Shown: piece by piece, positions 7,937 through 17,300 of the stretch
Numbering within the stretch: the stretch's first letter is position 1
How the letters are laid out: each line of letters opens with the position of its first letter
Source of the DNA: Marinilabilia sp. UBA5340
GTDB taxonomy: Bacteria > Bacteroidota > Bacteroidia > Bacteroidales > Marinilabiliaceae
Length of the DNA stretch: 19,677 nucleotides
Assembly: GCA_002411085.1 (NCBI GenBank)
Contig: DHQK01000228.1
Span: 1-19,677 of the forward strand
Direction: 5' to 3'
The notes under the pieces: generated by a model
What the model was told of the DNA's origin: nothing
What the model saw: the letters and a program-made list of their open reading frames with translations, nothing else
Databases searched by the model: none
Program-made: the position numbers and the translations under genes

Positions 7937-8688
7937 GACAAAACATTGTAGCCGGAAACTGGAAAATGAACAAGAACCTTCAGGAAGGTGTGGAACTAGC
8001 CAAAGAACTGCAAAGCGCATTGGCATCAAGCAAGCCCAATTGCCGCGTAGTAATCGGGACTCCTTTTATTCACCTTACTGAAGTTTGCAAAACTGTAGAC
8101 CAGGATTTGATTGGTGTTTCAGCTCAAAACTGTGCCGACCAGGAGTCTGGCGCATATACAGGTGAGGTTTCTGCCGAAATGGTAAAATCTACCGGAGCAC
8201 GTTATGTTATTCTGGGCCACAGCGAGAGAAGAGCATACTATGGTGAGGACAATGCCATCCTGAAAACCAAGACCGATCTGGCTCTCAAAAACGAACTGAC
8301 TCCTATTTTCTGCATCGGCGAAGTACTGGAAGAAAGAGAAGCTGAAAAACACTTCGAAGTGGTAAAATCTCAAATCGAAGAAGCACTTTTCCATCTTTCT
8401 GCTGATGAATTCAAGAAAATTGTATTGGCCTACGAACCTGTATGGGCAATTGGTACTGGTAAAACTGCTACTCCCGATCAAGCCCAGGAGATGCACGCTT
8501 TCATCCGCAAAACACTTGCCGACAAGTATGGTCAGGAAGTTGCAGACGAAATCTCAATCCTTTATGGCGGAAGCTGCAAGCCTTCCAATGCAAAAGAATT
8601 ATTTGCCAATCCGGATGTAGATGGTGGCCTTATTGGCGGTGCTTCACTCAAAGCTGAAGACTTCCAGGGCATCATCGCCGCATTTTAA
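7933..8688 (+). CDS. tpiA: Triosephosphate isomerase
   Basis: Cytosolic glycolytic enzyme interconverting dihydroxyacetone phosphate and glyceraldehyde 3-phosphate. The 251-residue protein has normal length and all catalytic residues: Lys11 in NWKMN, His96 in LGHSERR and Glu168 in YEPVWAIGTG. The phosphate-binding YGGSCKPSNA and GGLIGGASL follow near the C terminus. The ATG at 7933 shares four bases (ATGA) with the stop of the DoxX-like gene, which fixes the start. A strong hairpin terminator lies 15 bases after the stop, so tpiA ends the DUF1599-DoxX-tpiA transcript. Identity is very secure. Confidence 0.98.
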   Translation: MRQNIVAGNWKMNKNLQEGVELAKELQSALASSKPNCRVVIGTPFIHLTEVCKTVDQDLIGVSAQNCADQESGAYTGEVSAEMVKSTGARYVILGHSERRAYYGEDNAILKTKTDLALKNELTPIFCIGEVLEEREAEKHFEVVKSQIEEALFHLSADEFKKIVLAYEPVWAIGTGKTATPDQAQEMHAFIRKTLADKYGQEVADEISILYGGSCKPSNAKELFANPDVDGGLIGGASLKAEDFQGIIAAF

Positions 8689-8703
8689 TATTATTGTCAG
8701 CAC

Positions 8704-8744
8704 AAAAGACCTGCCTTAAAGTTTTAAGGGCAGGTCTTTTTTTT
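8704..8744 (+). terminator. Strong intrinsic terminator after tpiA
   Basis: Inverted repeat of about 17 bases: left arm AAAAGACCTGCCTTAAA (8704-8720), right arm TTTAAGGGCAGGTCTTTT with one unpaired G, and a loop of two to three bases. The right arm runs into eight T residues ending at 8744. This is a textbook Rho-independent terminator and separates the tpiA transcript from prmA. Confidence 0.93.
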
Positions 8745-8807
8745 CTATGACACCGGGCATTTTAGGTGCAGCAATTATCAAAAACATCTCCCCAACTAAA
8801 CAGATTC

Positions 8808-9653
8808 ATGCAATACAAAAAAATAAACATAAAAATAACCCCTGTTGACGAAACAGCCCGGGAAATACTAGTTGCCCAGCTTGCAGAATTAGAGTACGAC
8901 AGCTTCATGGAAACAGAAGAGGGGTTGGAAGCCTACATTACCACCGACCAATATCGCCCACTAAATGGAGAACTGGTACCATTCCTCATCACCACTGATT
9001 ACCAATTTGAGATAGCCATAGAAGATCTGGAAAACAAAAACTGGAATGAAGAGTGGGAAAAGAACTATTTCAAACCCATTTTCATCGGCAACCAATGTCT
9101 GGTAAGATCTCCGTTCCATGAGCAACCGGCAGAAAAGCCCCGATACGAAATCCTCATAGAACCTAAGATGGCATTTGGCACGGGATATCACGAAACAACA
9201 AGTCTGATGATCCAGCATTTGCTAGAATTAAATATTGAAGGAAAAAGAGTGCTTGATATGGGATGTGGAACAGGCATTCTGGGTATTTTAACTTCCATGC
9301 GAGGAGCAGACAAAGTTCTGGGGATTGACATAGACCAGTGGGCAACAGAAAATGCCAAAGAGAATCTTCAAATCAACGGCATCGAAAACATGGAGATTCA
9401 ATTGGGAGATGCTTCTCTCCTTAGTAAGAACCAACAGTTTGATATTATTCTGGCCAACATCAACCGGAATATTCTGTTGAAAGACCTGCCACAGTATGAT
9501 CAAACAGCGAGGCCGGGATCGGCAATTTTCCTGAGTGGTTTTTACCAGGAAGACCTGTCAAAAATTGAAGAAGTGGCATCAAAGCTCAACTGGGAGCAAA
9601 TTTTATGCAAAGAACAAAACAATTGGGTGGCAGTATCGTATAGAAAAAAATAA
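8808..9653 (+). CDS. prmA: Ribosomal protein L11 methyltransferase
   Basis: Cytosolic S-adenosylmethionine-dependent enzyme that methylates ribosomal protein L11 at several amino groups. The 281-residue protein has a substrate-recognition N-terminal domain (about 1-110), the family signature MAFGTGYHETTSLM, the SAM-binding loop LDMGCGTG with D150, and the NINR motif at 217-220. The start is the ATG at 8808; a GTG at 8766 in frame would add 14 residues without homology. The gene follows the tpiA terminator, so it should have its own promoter in the 63 bases after 8744, though I see no clear box there. The next gene starts 19 bases after the stop and is probably co-transcribed. Length and motifs agree with the family. 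Confidence 0.96.
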   Translation: MQYKKINIKITPVDETAREILVAQLAELEYDSFMETEEGLEAYITTDQYRPLNGELVPFLITTDYQFEIAIEDLENKNWNEEWEKNYFKPIFIGNQCLVRSPFHEQPAEKPRYEILIEPKMAFGTGYHETTSLMIQHLLELNIEGKRVLDMGCGTGILGILTSMRGADKVLGIDIDQWATENAKENLQINGIENMEIQLGDASLLSKNQQFDIILANINRNILLKDLPQYDQTARPGSAIFLSGFYQEDLSKIEEVASKLNWEQILCKEQNNWVAVSYRKK

Positions 9654-9672
9654 AAACAAAGCCAACGGCACA

Positions 9673-12600
9673 ATGATCGCACTTTTATCTGACTTTTTTT
9701 CAGCATCTCGCTCCTTACAGTGGAAAAGTTTTTTTATTGCTTTATTGATTTTTATTTCTTCTCCGCTGTTCGCGCAGGAAAATCATTTCAGTCAGACCGG
9801 CGAAGCAGGTTATCTGGAAAAAATTGAAGATATTTTCAAAATTTCTGCGGAACGAAAACAAGCCAATGATTTTCTCGACCAGTTTGAAAAATTCTGGATT
9901 TCAAACTCAACTCCGGAGGAAGCCAAAAAGGGCATTGTGGAGATATCCGATCTTCTGTACGATAAAAAAGCCAAAGCTTTCCCCGATTACCATCTTTTTC
10001 TAACGACTATACAGTTGTTTGTGGAAAAAGAACAAATCAACAATAATTTTACGATTTGGCAAAGTGCGGCAAAAAGTTACCTGAGCCAACCAAGGTACTA
10101 TACCCGGCATTTTAACGATCTTTTAGAAATAACCCGGGGAATCATTGAACATCAAAGAATATACGGGGGCCCCGGAGTCGACTGGTTTTCAAGATCATCA
10201 GAATACCAGTTTCTGCTACAGGACGATACCCTAAAATTATCCATTCCCAAAAGCGGATTGGTTTGTCATTCCAGAACTGATAGTATTGAAGTATTTGGAA
10301 CTTCAGGAACTCTGAACATTCTTACCGGTATATGGCATGGAGATCAGGGAAGAGTGACCTGGGAAAGAAGTGGTTTTGAATCAAATAAAGTATATGCTAC
10401 TTTCGATGATTACCAGATAGACATGAGCAATTCTGACTTCTCGGTAAAAGAAGTTACATTCTACAACAAACAATACTTTAGTGGTCCGCTAAAAGGAGAC
10501 CTGGAGCACAAAGTAATGCACATCAACAATCCTGAAGCAAGTAAATATCCTAAGTTTGAATCTTACGGTCAACTCTTCAATATTGACAATATACATCCGG
10601 GGCTTCACTATAATGGAGGGTTTTCGCAGCATGGAGCAAAATTCCTGGGTTCCGGCACCAACCAAAAACCAGCAACAATTTCCATCTTTCGAAATGATAC
10701 TTTGTTCATTACCGCCAAATCCAAAATGTTCTCGCTTCGCGAAGATGAAATACTTAGTCGGGAAACTGAAGTTGTAATACACCTGGACACCGGAGAGATA
10801 CATCATCCCGGTCTGGAATTCAAATACATGGCACCAAATCGTGATTTATACCTGATCCGAAGCGGCGAGGGCATATCACAGAGTCCCTTTTTTGACACCT
10901 ACCATAATGTAAGTATCAATTCGGAAATAATCCAATGGAATCTGGATCAGGATTATATGGAACTACGAATGCTGGACGGAGCTGCAACAAACCGATCCTT
11001 CTTTGAATCCCTTAGCTTTTACCGCGAATCGTTTTTCAATTATCTTCAGGGCATGGATGCCATCCACCCCCTTTTTGGACTCCGGAATTGCTATTACAAC
11101 AATAAGAAAAAGCCCTTTACTGCTAAAGATTATGCACGTTTTCTAAACATGCCCGAAAGCCAGATAAGACAGCAGGTGCTGTCCCTCTCCTTTCATGGCT
11201 TTATTGATTACGACATTAATACCGATACCATAAATATCAACCAAAGACTTACCGACTACATCCAGTTCAGGCTGGGCAAAAAAGATTATGATGTAATCCG
11301 CTTCAAATCTATTACTGAAGAAAAGGTACCCAATGCCATTTTCGACCTGAAGAATTATGACCTTGCCCTCAACGGTGTAGAAAATGTCTCCATCAGCGAT
11401 CATCAGAATGTTGTTTTTCTGCCCGAAGATGAAAAAATCACCCTTAAATATAACCGGAACTTCAGTTTTAACGGAAAAATACTGGCCGGGATGATCGAAC
11501 TCTTTGGGAATGGCTTTGTCTTCACCTACGATGATTTCCGCATAGATATGTTGAATATAGATTCTATGCGAATGAGTGTAGAATCTGACAGATTGGATCA
11601 ATATGGTCGCCCCATGCTCAGAACCATAGATAATACAGTAGCCCGGCTTTCAGGATATCTGCAAATTGATACCGCCAATAATAAATCGGGCATAGAGAGT
11701 TATCCCCATTTCCCTGTATTGGTCAGCGACCAAAAATCCTATGTTTACTATGACCGTCCGGATATTCAAAATGCTGCCTACAACTCAGAGGACTTTTACT
11801 TCGAACTGAACCCGTTCGAGATTGACAGTATTAACGAGCTGAACCTAAAAAACATCGTCTTTAACGGCAAACTCGTGAGCAATATCTTCCCCGAACTCGA
11901 AGACCAATTGGTGGTACGCCAGGATTATTCTCTTGGTTTTGTTAAACAGTCTCCTGCCGAAGGATATCCAGTATACAATGGGAAAGCCCAATTCACCAAT
12001 AAAATTGATCTGAGCAACCAGGGATTAAAAGGACACGGAAGGCTCGATTTTCTCACAAGTTCTGCCGAATCGGAGGATTTCACGTTCCTGCCTGATGAAA
12101 CCAACGGTCTTGCCAGTAGTTTTGAGATAAATCCGCAAACCACCGGAATTGAATATCCTGATGTTCAGGCAAAAAACGTAAACCTGATTTACAAGCCTCT
12201 TGAGGATAAGCTGTTTACAGAAAGCACCGCTTCCGGATTCCAGATTTTTAAACAGGAAACCACCCTGAACGGAGGGCTTACACTTACTCCTTCCGGACTT
12301 GAGGCGTCCGGCACCTTGCTTATGCCAACAGCCAATCTCATATCCAGGAAGATGAATCTCACCCATCATGCCCTGATGGCCGACAGTGCCGACTTTAATC
12401 TGATCGGAGGAGAAGAGATGGATGGAGTTTCCTTTAAAACCAACAACCTGATTGCTCAGCTTGATTTTGAAGAACGTCAGGGACGTTTTACCTCACGCGA
12501 CATTGGAAATACAGTTGAATTTACCGATAACAGATACCTGGCCTACATCAGTGAGTTTTCATGGGACATGGACAACAACGACATCTACATGGGGGCCAGC

Positions 12601-14271
12601 GGCTCCGAAGGAAACAGATTTGTATCCACTCATCGACGTCAGGACTCACTGGAGTTCATGGCTCCACTGGCTGTTTATGATATCGAGACCAAGACTATTC
12701 AGGCCAATGAAGTATCCAACATTCAAGTGGCAGATGCCAATATCCTCTTAAACGACGGAATCATTAATATTCGTGAAAATGCGGAAATGGATCCGCTGGA
12801 TTCCACCCTCATCGTTCTGAATAAATCAACTCATCGTTTCCGCAATGCCCACGTAAAAGTGGAAGGAAAGTACTTGTACAACGGATATGGGGAATACAAC
12901 TACGTCAATGGAGACGACAAAGAGTTTTCGCTGGATTTTCACAATATAAGTGTCAATGATGAACAACAGACCGTAGCCGAAGGATCTATAACTGATGATC
13001 AGTTATTCACCTTTGACCGGCATTTTGCTTTCCGGGGAGACGTTAACCTGAAATCCACAGAGCCTCTACTTACTTTTGATGGTGGCACCCAGTTGTTACA
13101 CCGATGCTCTCAAAACGGCCCTCAGGATTACGTAAGATTTAATGCTGCCATCGACCCGGACAATGTAAGAATCCCCATCGAGGAAAAAACAAGAAATACT
13201 GAACTTGAAGATCTAAGTCACGATATCTTTTTACAAATTGATTCGACACATGTTTACAGTGCATTTCTGGAAAAACCACGGAGAATCAACAACTCCTCTA
13301 TTGCCGGAGCCACTGGATTCCTGAGATACAATAATGACAATAGCAGTTTTGAAATTGCCAGCGAACACAAATTTGAATACCCCGATTCAGCTGGGCACAT
13401 TATTCGTTTTAATGAAAAAGATTGCTCTGTAAGCGCTGAAGGAAAGTTGAAGCTGGGACTCGATTTGGAACAGGTAAAACTGAGCGCCTCCGGAACCATC
13501 GAACATTTACGTGAAACCAATGAGGTAAACATCAATGCATTCTTTGGCGCTGAATTTCTGCTTGATGAGGCCAGTATTTTAACCATGTCCAATGCCATTA
13601 GAGGTTCTAAAGCTCCTGCTGCCAAACCTGACAAAGAGACCACTGAAAAGAGATTGCGCGAATGGGTGAAAGATCAGGAAGCCAAAAAAATCACCAGTCT
13701 GATACAGCCCACCACTGATTTTAGTGAAGTTTTGCCAGCAGGACTTCAGCATACTTTATGCTTCACAGATATTGAATTTACCTGGGACACCCCCTCTCGG
13801 TCTTATGTGGCCAACGGAAAAGCCAACCTTGGATGGATTGAAAACCAAGGCATAGCTAAAGAGGTGGACGTAAAAGCCCTTATTTCGCGAAGCCGGGGAG
13901 GGAACTCCTTCGAAATACATATCCAGGCAGATGAAAACACATGGTTCTTTTACAGTTACAACAATGGGAAAATGCTGGTTCTTTCATCACTTGATGATTT
14001 CAACAGAGCGATTCAGGCGCTTGATATCGATGTTCGAAAAATGAAAACCGGCCTGGGACAACCGAACTATGTGTTCCAGTTGGGATCCAAGAACCGCCTC
14101 AGACAGTTCATGACATTCTTTGAAACTCCTGAAGACGTATCTGAAAACGCGATGGAAAACAGTGAAGAAATAATTAATGATTCTGAAAGTGAAAACCAGG
14201 GGGATGCAAACGAGATAACCCCTGAAGAGCAAGCAACTCAGGAAACAAACAGCGAAAATATGGAAGACTAA
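9673..14271 (+). CDS. Very large exported protein of unknown function (1532 residues)
   Basis: I do not recognise this gene. The start at 9673 gives a clear type I signal peptide: basic residues at 13-18, a hydrophobic core at 19-33 and a likely cleavage after A34 (SSPLFA, then QE). There is no lipobox and no later membrane helix. Residues about 35-210 look helical (an EKIEDIFKIS...FLDQFEKFW region); most of the rest alternates short polar and hydrophobic segments typical of beta structure. Diverged internal repeats are visible: FDDYQIDM (244-251) with YDDFRIDM (619-626); WNLDQDYMEL (from 422) with WDMDNNDIYM (from 964); and QGLKGHGRL (from 783) with SGLEASGTL (from 874). Residues 480-520 resemble a winged helix. 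The last 40 or so residues are very acidic. Only about five cysteines occur. It probably acts in the periplasm or at the outer membrane. It lies 19 bases after prmA and is convergent with the sensor kinase. Confidence 0.85.
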   Translation: MIALLSDFFSASRSLQWKSFFIALLIFISSPLFAQENHFSQTGEAGYLEKIEDIFKISAERKQANDFLDQFEKFWISNSTPEEAKKGIVEISDLLYDKKAKAFPDYHLFLTTIQLFVEKEQINNNFTIWQSAAKSYLSQPRYYTRHFNDLLEITRGIIEHQRIYGGPGVDWFSRSSEYQFLLQDDTLKLSIPKSGLVCHSRTDSIEVFGTSGTLNILTGIWHGDQGRVTWERSGFESNKVYATFDDYQIDMSNSDFSVKEVTFYNKQYFSGPLKGDLEHKVMHINNPEASKYPKFESYGQLFNIDNIHPGLHYNGGFSQHGAKFLGSGTNQKPATISIFRNDTLFITAKSKMFSLREDEILSRETEVVIHLDTGEIHHPGLEFKYMAPNRDLYLIRSGEGISQSPFFDTYHNVSINSEIIQWNLDQDYMELRMLDGAATNRSFFESLSFYRESFFNYLQGMDAIHPLFGLRNCYYNNKKKPFTAKDYARFLNMPESQIRQQVLSLSFHGFIDYDINTDTININQRLTDYIQFRLGKKDYDVIRFKSITEEKVPNAIFDLKNYDLALNGVENVSISDHQNVVFLPEDEKITLKYNRNFSFNGKILAGMIELFGNGFVFTYDDFRIDMLNIDSMRMSVESDRLDQYGRPMLRTIDNTVARLSGYLQIDTANNKSGIESYPHFPVLVSDQKSYVYYDRPDIQNAAYNSEDFYFELNPFEIDSINELNLKNIVFNGKLVSNIFPELEDQLVVRQDYSLGFVKQSPAEGYPVYNGKAQFTNKIDLSNQGLKGHGRLDFLTSSAESEDFTFLPDETNGLASSFEINPQTTGIEYPDVQAKNVNLIYKPLEDKLFTESTASGFQIFKQETTLNGGLTLTPSGLEASGTLLMPTANLISRKMNLTHHALMADSADFNLIGGEEMDGVSFKTNNLIAQLDFEERQGRFTSRDIGNTVEFTDNRYLAYISEFSWDMDNNDIYMGASGSEGNRFVSTHRRQDSLEFMAPLAVYDIETKTIQANEVSNIQVADANILLNDGIINIRENAEMDPLDSTLIVLNKSTHRFRNAHVKVEGKYLYNGYGEYNYVNGDDKEFSLDFHNISVNDEQQTVAEGSITDDQLFTFDRHFAFRGDVNLKSTEPLLTFDGGTQLLHRCSQNGPQDYVRFNAAIDPDNVRIPIEEKTRNTELEDLSHDIFLQIDSTHVYSAFLEKPRRINNSSIAGATGFLRYNNDNSSFEIASEHKFEYPDSAGHIIRFNEKDCSVSAEGKLKLGLDLEQVKLSASGTIEHLRETNEVNINAFFGAEFLLDEASILTMSNAIRGSKAPAAKPDKETTEKRLREWVKDQEAKKITSLIQPTTDFSEVLPAGLQHTLCFTDIEFTWDTPSRSYVANGKANLGWIENQGIAKEVDVKALISRSRGGNSFEIHIQADENTWFFYSYNNGKMLVLSSLDDFNRAIQALDIDVRKMKTGLGQPNYVFQLGSKNRLRQFMTFFETPEDVSENAMENSEEIINDSESENQGDANEITPEEQATQETNSENMED

Positions 14272-14385
14272 AAAACAAAAGAAGTATCCCCCCTGCTAAT
14301 CAAAAATCATCTATAAAAAAGTTTAAGAAATGCCTTTTTTAAGGCTGCAAGGGCAACTCAGCAAATGATGCTTTGTGAACAGATG

Positions 14386-17300
14386 CTAATCGGGCATAAC
14401 CGGAAGGGTAAAATAAAAAGCAGATCCTACACCAGGAGTGGATTCGAGCCAGATTTCTCCACCCAGTAACTCCACATGCCCTTTACAGATGGCTAGTCCG
14501 AGGCCGGTGCCACCGTAGCGACCTTTCACCGTACTATCTTCCTGTACAAAACGTTCAAAAATCTTCTTTTGCATCGGTTTGGAGATTCCCAGCCCTGTAT
14601 CTTTCACAAAAAAGCGATAATAGGCATCCTCTTGCGCCTCAAATCCCAACTCTATAACACCATGGTCTGTAAATTTCAGGGCATTTCCCAACAAATTAAT
14701 CAATACCTGACGAAGTTTAAGTTCATCAGTCATAATCACCGCTTTCTCATCATGCACCCCTTTATAAACACGCATAAGCACATCCTTTTCCTTTGCTTTG
14801 GCTTTAAATACAGCATAAAGTTCAGAAATTAAATTTCCAATATTCACGGGAGCTACATTTACCTTATCCTGTCGTGTTTCGATGGCAGAAATGGTAAGAA
14901 TATCATTGACCAGTTCGAGAAGCTGACGGCTGCTATTAACAATAATATTGGTAAACTCTTCGCGATCAGAAGCTGTTATATAGTCCATTCCCAGCATTTC
15001 CGAAAAACCGATTACGGCATTCAGAGGCGTACGAATTTCGTGAGACATATTTTGCAAAAACGCAGTCTTCAGTTTTTCACTCTCCTCTGCTCTTTCAATG
15101 GCCTGACTCAAATCCTCATTTATACTGGTAAGCTCCTCATTCATTGAAAGATACTCTTCATTGAGAGAAGCATATTCTTCATTCTGTCTTTCCAGTAATT
15201 CACGGCTTTCGCGAAGAGCTATTTCTGCCATTTTCCGTGCGGTAATATCGCGTCCCACACCGATAATCTCTTTAATGGAACCATCTTCATTAAGGACTGC
15301 ATTATCATGCCAGGACAGCCACTTCCACCCTTCTCTGGTCATTGCTCTCTGCTCCAGAGTAACATGATAAGGTGGCTCTGAAAGTTTCTTCATTTGAGCA
15401 ATTGTGGTTTTCTGATCCTCTGGATGTACCAGTGGCATAAATTTGGTATTAAGCAATTCATTTTCCGATTTACCAAATAGCCTGCAATAAGAAGGGCTCA
15501 CATAAGTAAAGTATCCCTCCCAATCAATTTTAACAATCAGATCGTTTTGATTCTCTACGATTAAACGATATTTTTCTTCACTTTTTCTCAGTGCTTCCTC
15601 TGCATGCAAACGATCACTGATGTCCCGGCCCACACCTAGAACCAACGAAACCAGATTTTCTTCATCGGGGAGCAATGTGGTTACAACTTCAATGGGAACA
15701 TATCCGTTACTTTTGCTTTTAACATCAGCTCTACCTCGTTTCACGCGCATAGACTCGTCCCCCACACTAAAGCGCCCTATACGCAGAGGTAACCTAAACT
15801 TCATTTCCTTATAAGACTCAGGACTTAATACTTCATCAAACCCTTTTCCCACGATCTCATGATAATCAAAACCACTTAATCTACGAACGGAAGGACTCAC
15901 GTAAACAAATTGTTCTTTATTCGGGTCATACAACCAGATCAAATCTTCTGCATTTTCAGAGATCAACCGATAACGCTCCTCACTTTTCTTCAATTTTTCT
16001 TCAGCCGTCTTCCTTAAAGTTATGTCGGTAAAAATTGTGGCAAACCCATTCTTCCCCCAGGGAGCAGCAGATATTTTCAGAAACTTATCATGCTCGGCGG
16101 AATAAGTTTCAAAAACAACAGCTTTTTGCTCTCTCACAACTTCACGATATTTATCGAAATAAAAAGGCACATTCCCAAAAAGATCAATGGCACTTTTACC
16201 TATCACCTCTTCTCTTTCCAGCTTCAGCAACGATTGAAAGGCGGAATTCACTTCCAGAAACCGATAATTTACAAATTCTCCCTTACCGTCGAAGATCATC
16301 TCATTAAATACAACTCCTTCCAACATATTTGAAAAAAGGGAACGGAAACGTTCTTCACTGAATTTAAGTTCGGAGGCTTGTCTGGCCAATTGCCTTTCAA
16401 GAATAATCTTTCTGTTGCTCATGATAATAATGAGCCCACCAAAAAACAGGGATATCAGTAACCCAAAAATAAAAGTAGTCTGATAATCATTTTGTTTATA
16501 AACTTCAGAAAAACCTTCATCAGCGGAAATTGATATTAAAAAAGTCTTCCCATAAAAAAACTCAAGAACATTAAAAGTCACACTACTTTTATGTTTACCT
16601 TCTATGTCAAAAATACGCCTGTCGCTTTTAAATCCATTATTCCGGTAGTTGATCATCTCTACACTCGAAACAAATAATTGTTGCCCCGAATTGTCCATAG
16701 AGAATATTTGTGCAAGTACATCCAGATCAAGAGAAAGAAAAACAAACCCTGAAGTATTTCCGTCAGGAGTGGTGGTTCGTAAAAATAAATCAACCACACT
16801 TTTTCCTTTTCTCATATAATTGGGAGTAGATGAAATAAATCCGGTATACAAAGTTTCAAGCACCGCCCCAAATCTGAGTTTATCTTCGGCGGCCGAATAA
16901 GATCCATTACCTAATAAACGGCTGTCTGCTGGAATCTCATACGCCACCACAAAACCATTTGCAGCATCTTGCCTGACCCACCCAACTGAATTAACCATCG
17001 GATAATCCAATATATGCTCCATATAAACATTAAATTCATTTCTGGTGACACTGTCGCTGGAGGAAAACAGTTGTGCCCCTCCCTTCAATGTGTGCCTTAC
17101 CAAATCCAAAGCTCCCGACAAGGATTCCACTTCGGAAGACACAATTTGTGAAAACACACCATACTGAAATTGTTTCTCCTCCTGTAAGGAAGAATAAGAA
17201 GCATAAAAGGTAATTACCAATCCGGCAACAAAAACCAAAATCCCTTCCCGGTAATGGATTCTATCTTTGTAAAAAAATCCCTGTTTGCTGCGAATCCGGA

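Noticed and set aside
9535..9672. Upstream start (GTG) for the giant exported protein, overlapping prmA by over 100 bases
   Set aside because: It would bury the signal peptide 46 residues inside the chain. The ATG at 9673 gives a normal signal peptide and a 19-base gap.
14332..14345. Hairpin GCCTT-TTTT-AAGGC between the convergent exported gene and sensor kinase
   Set aside because: The stem is only five pairs and no T-run follows it on either strand, so I do not call it a terminator.
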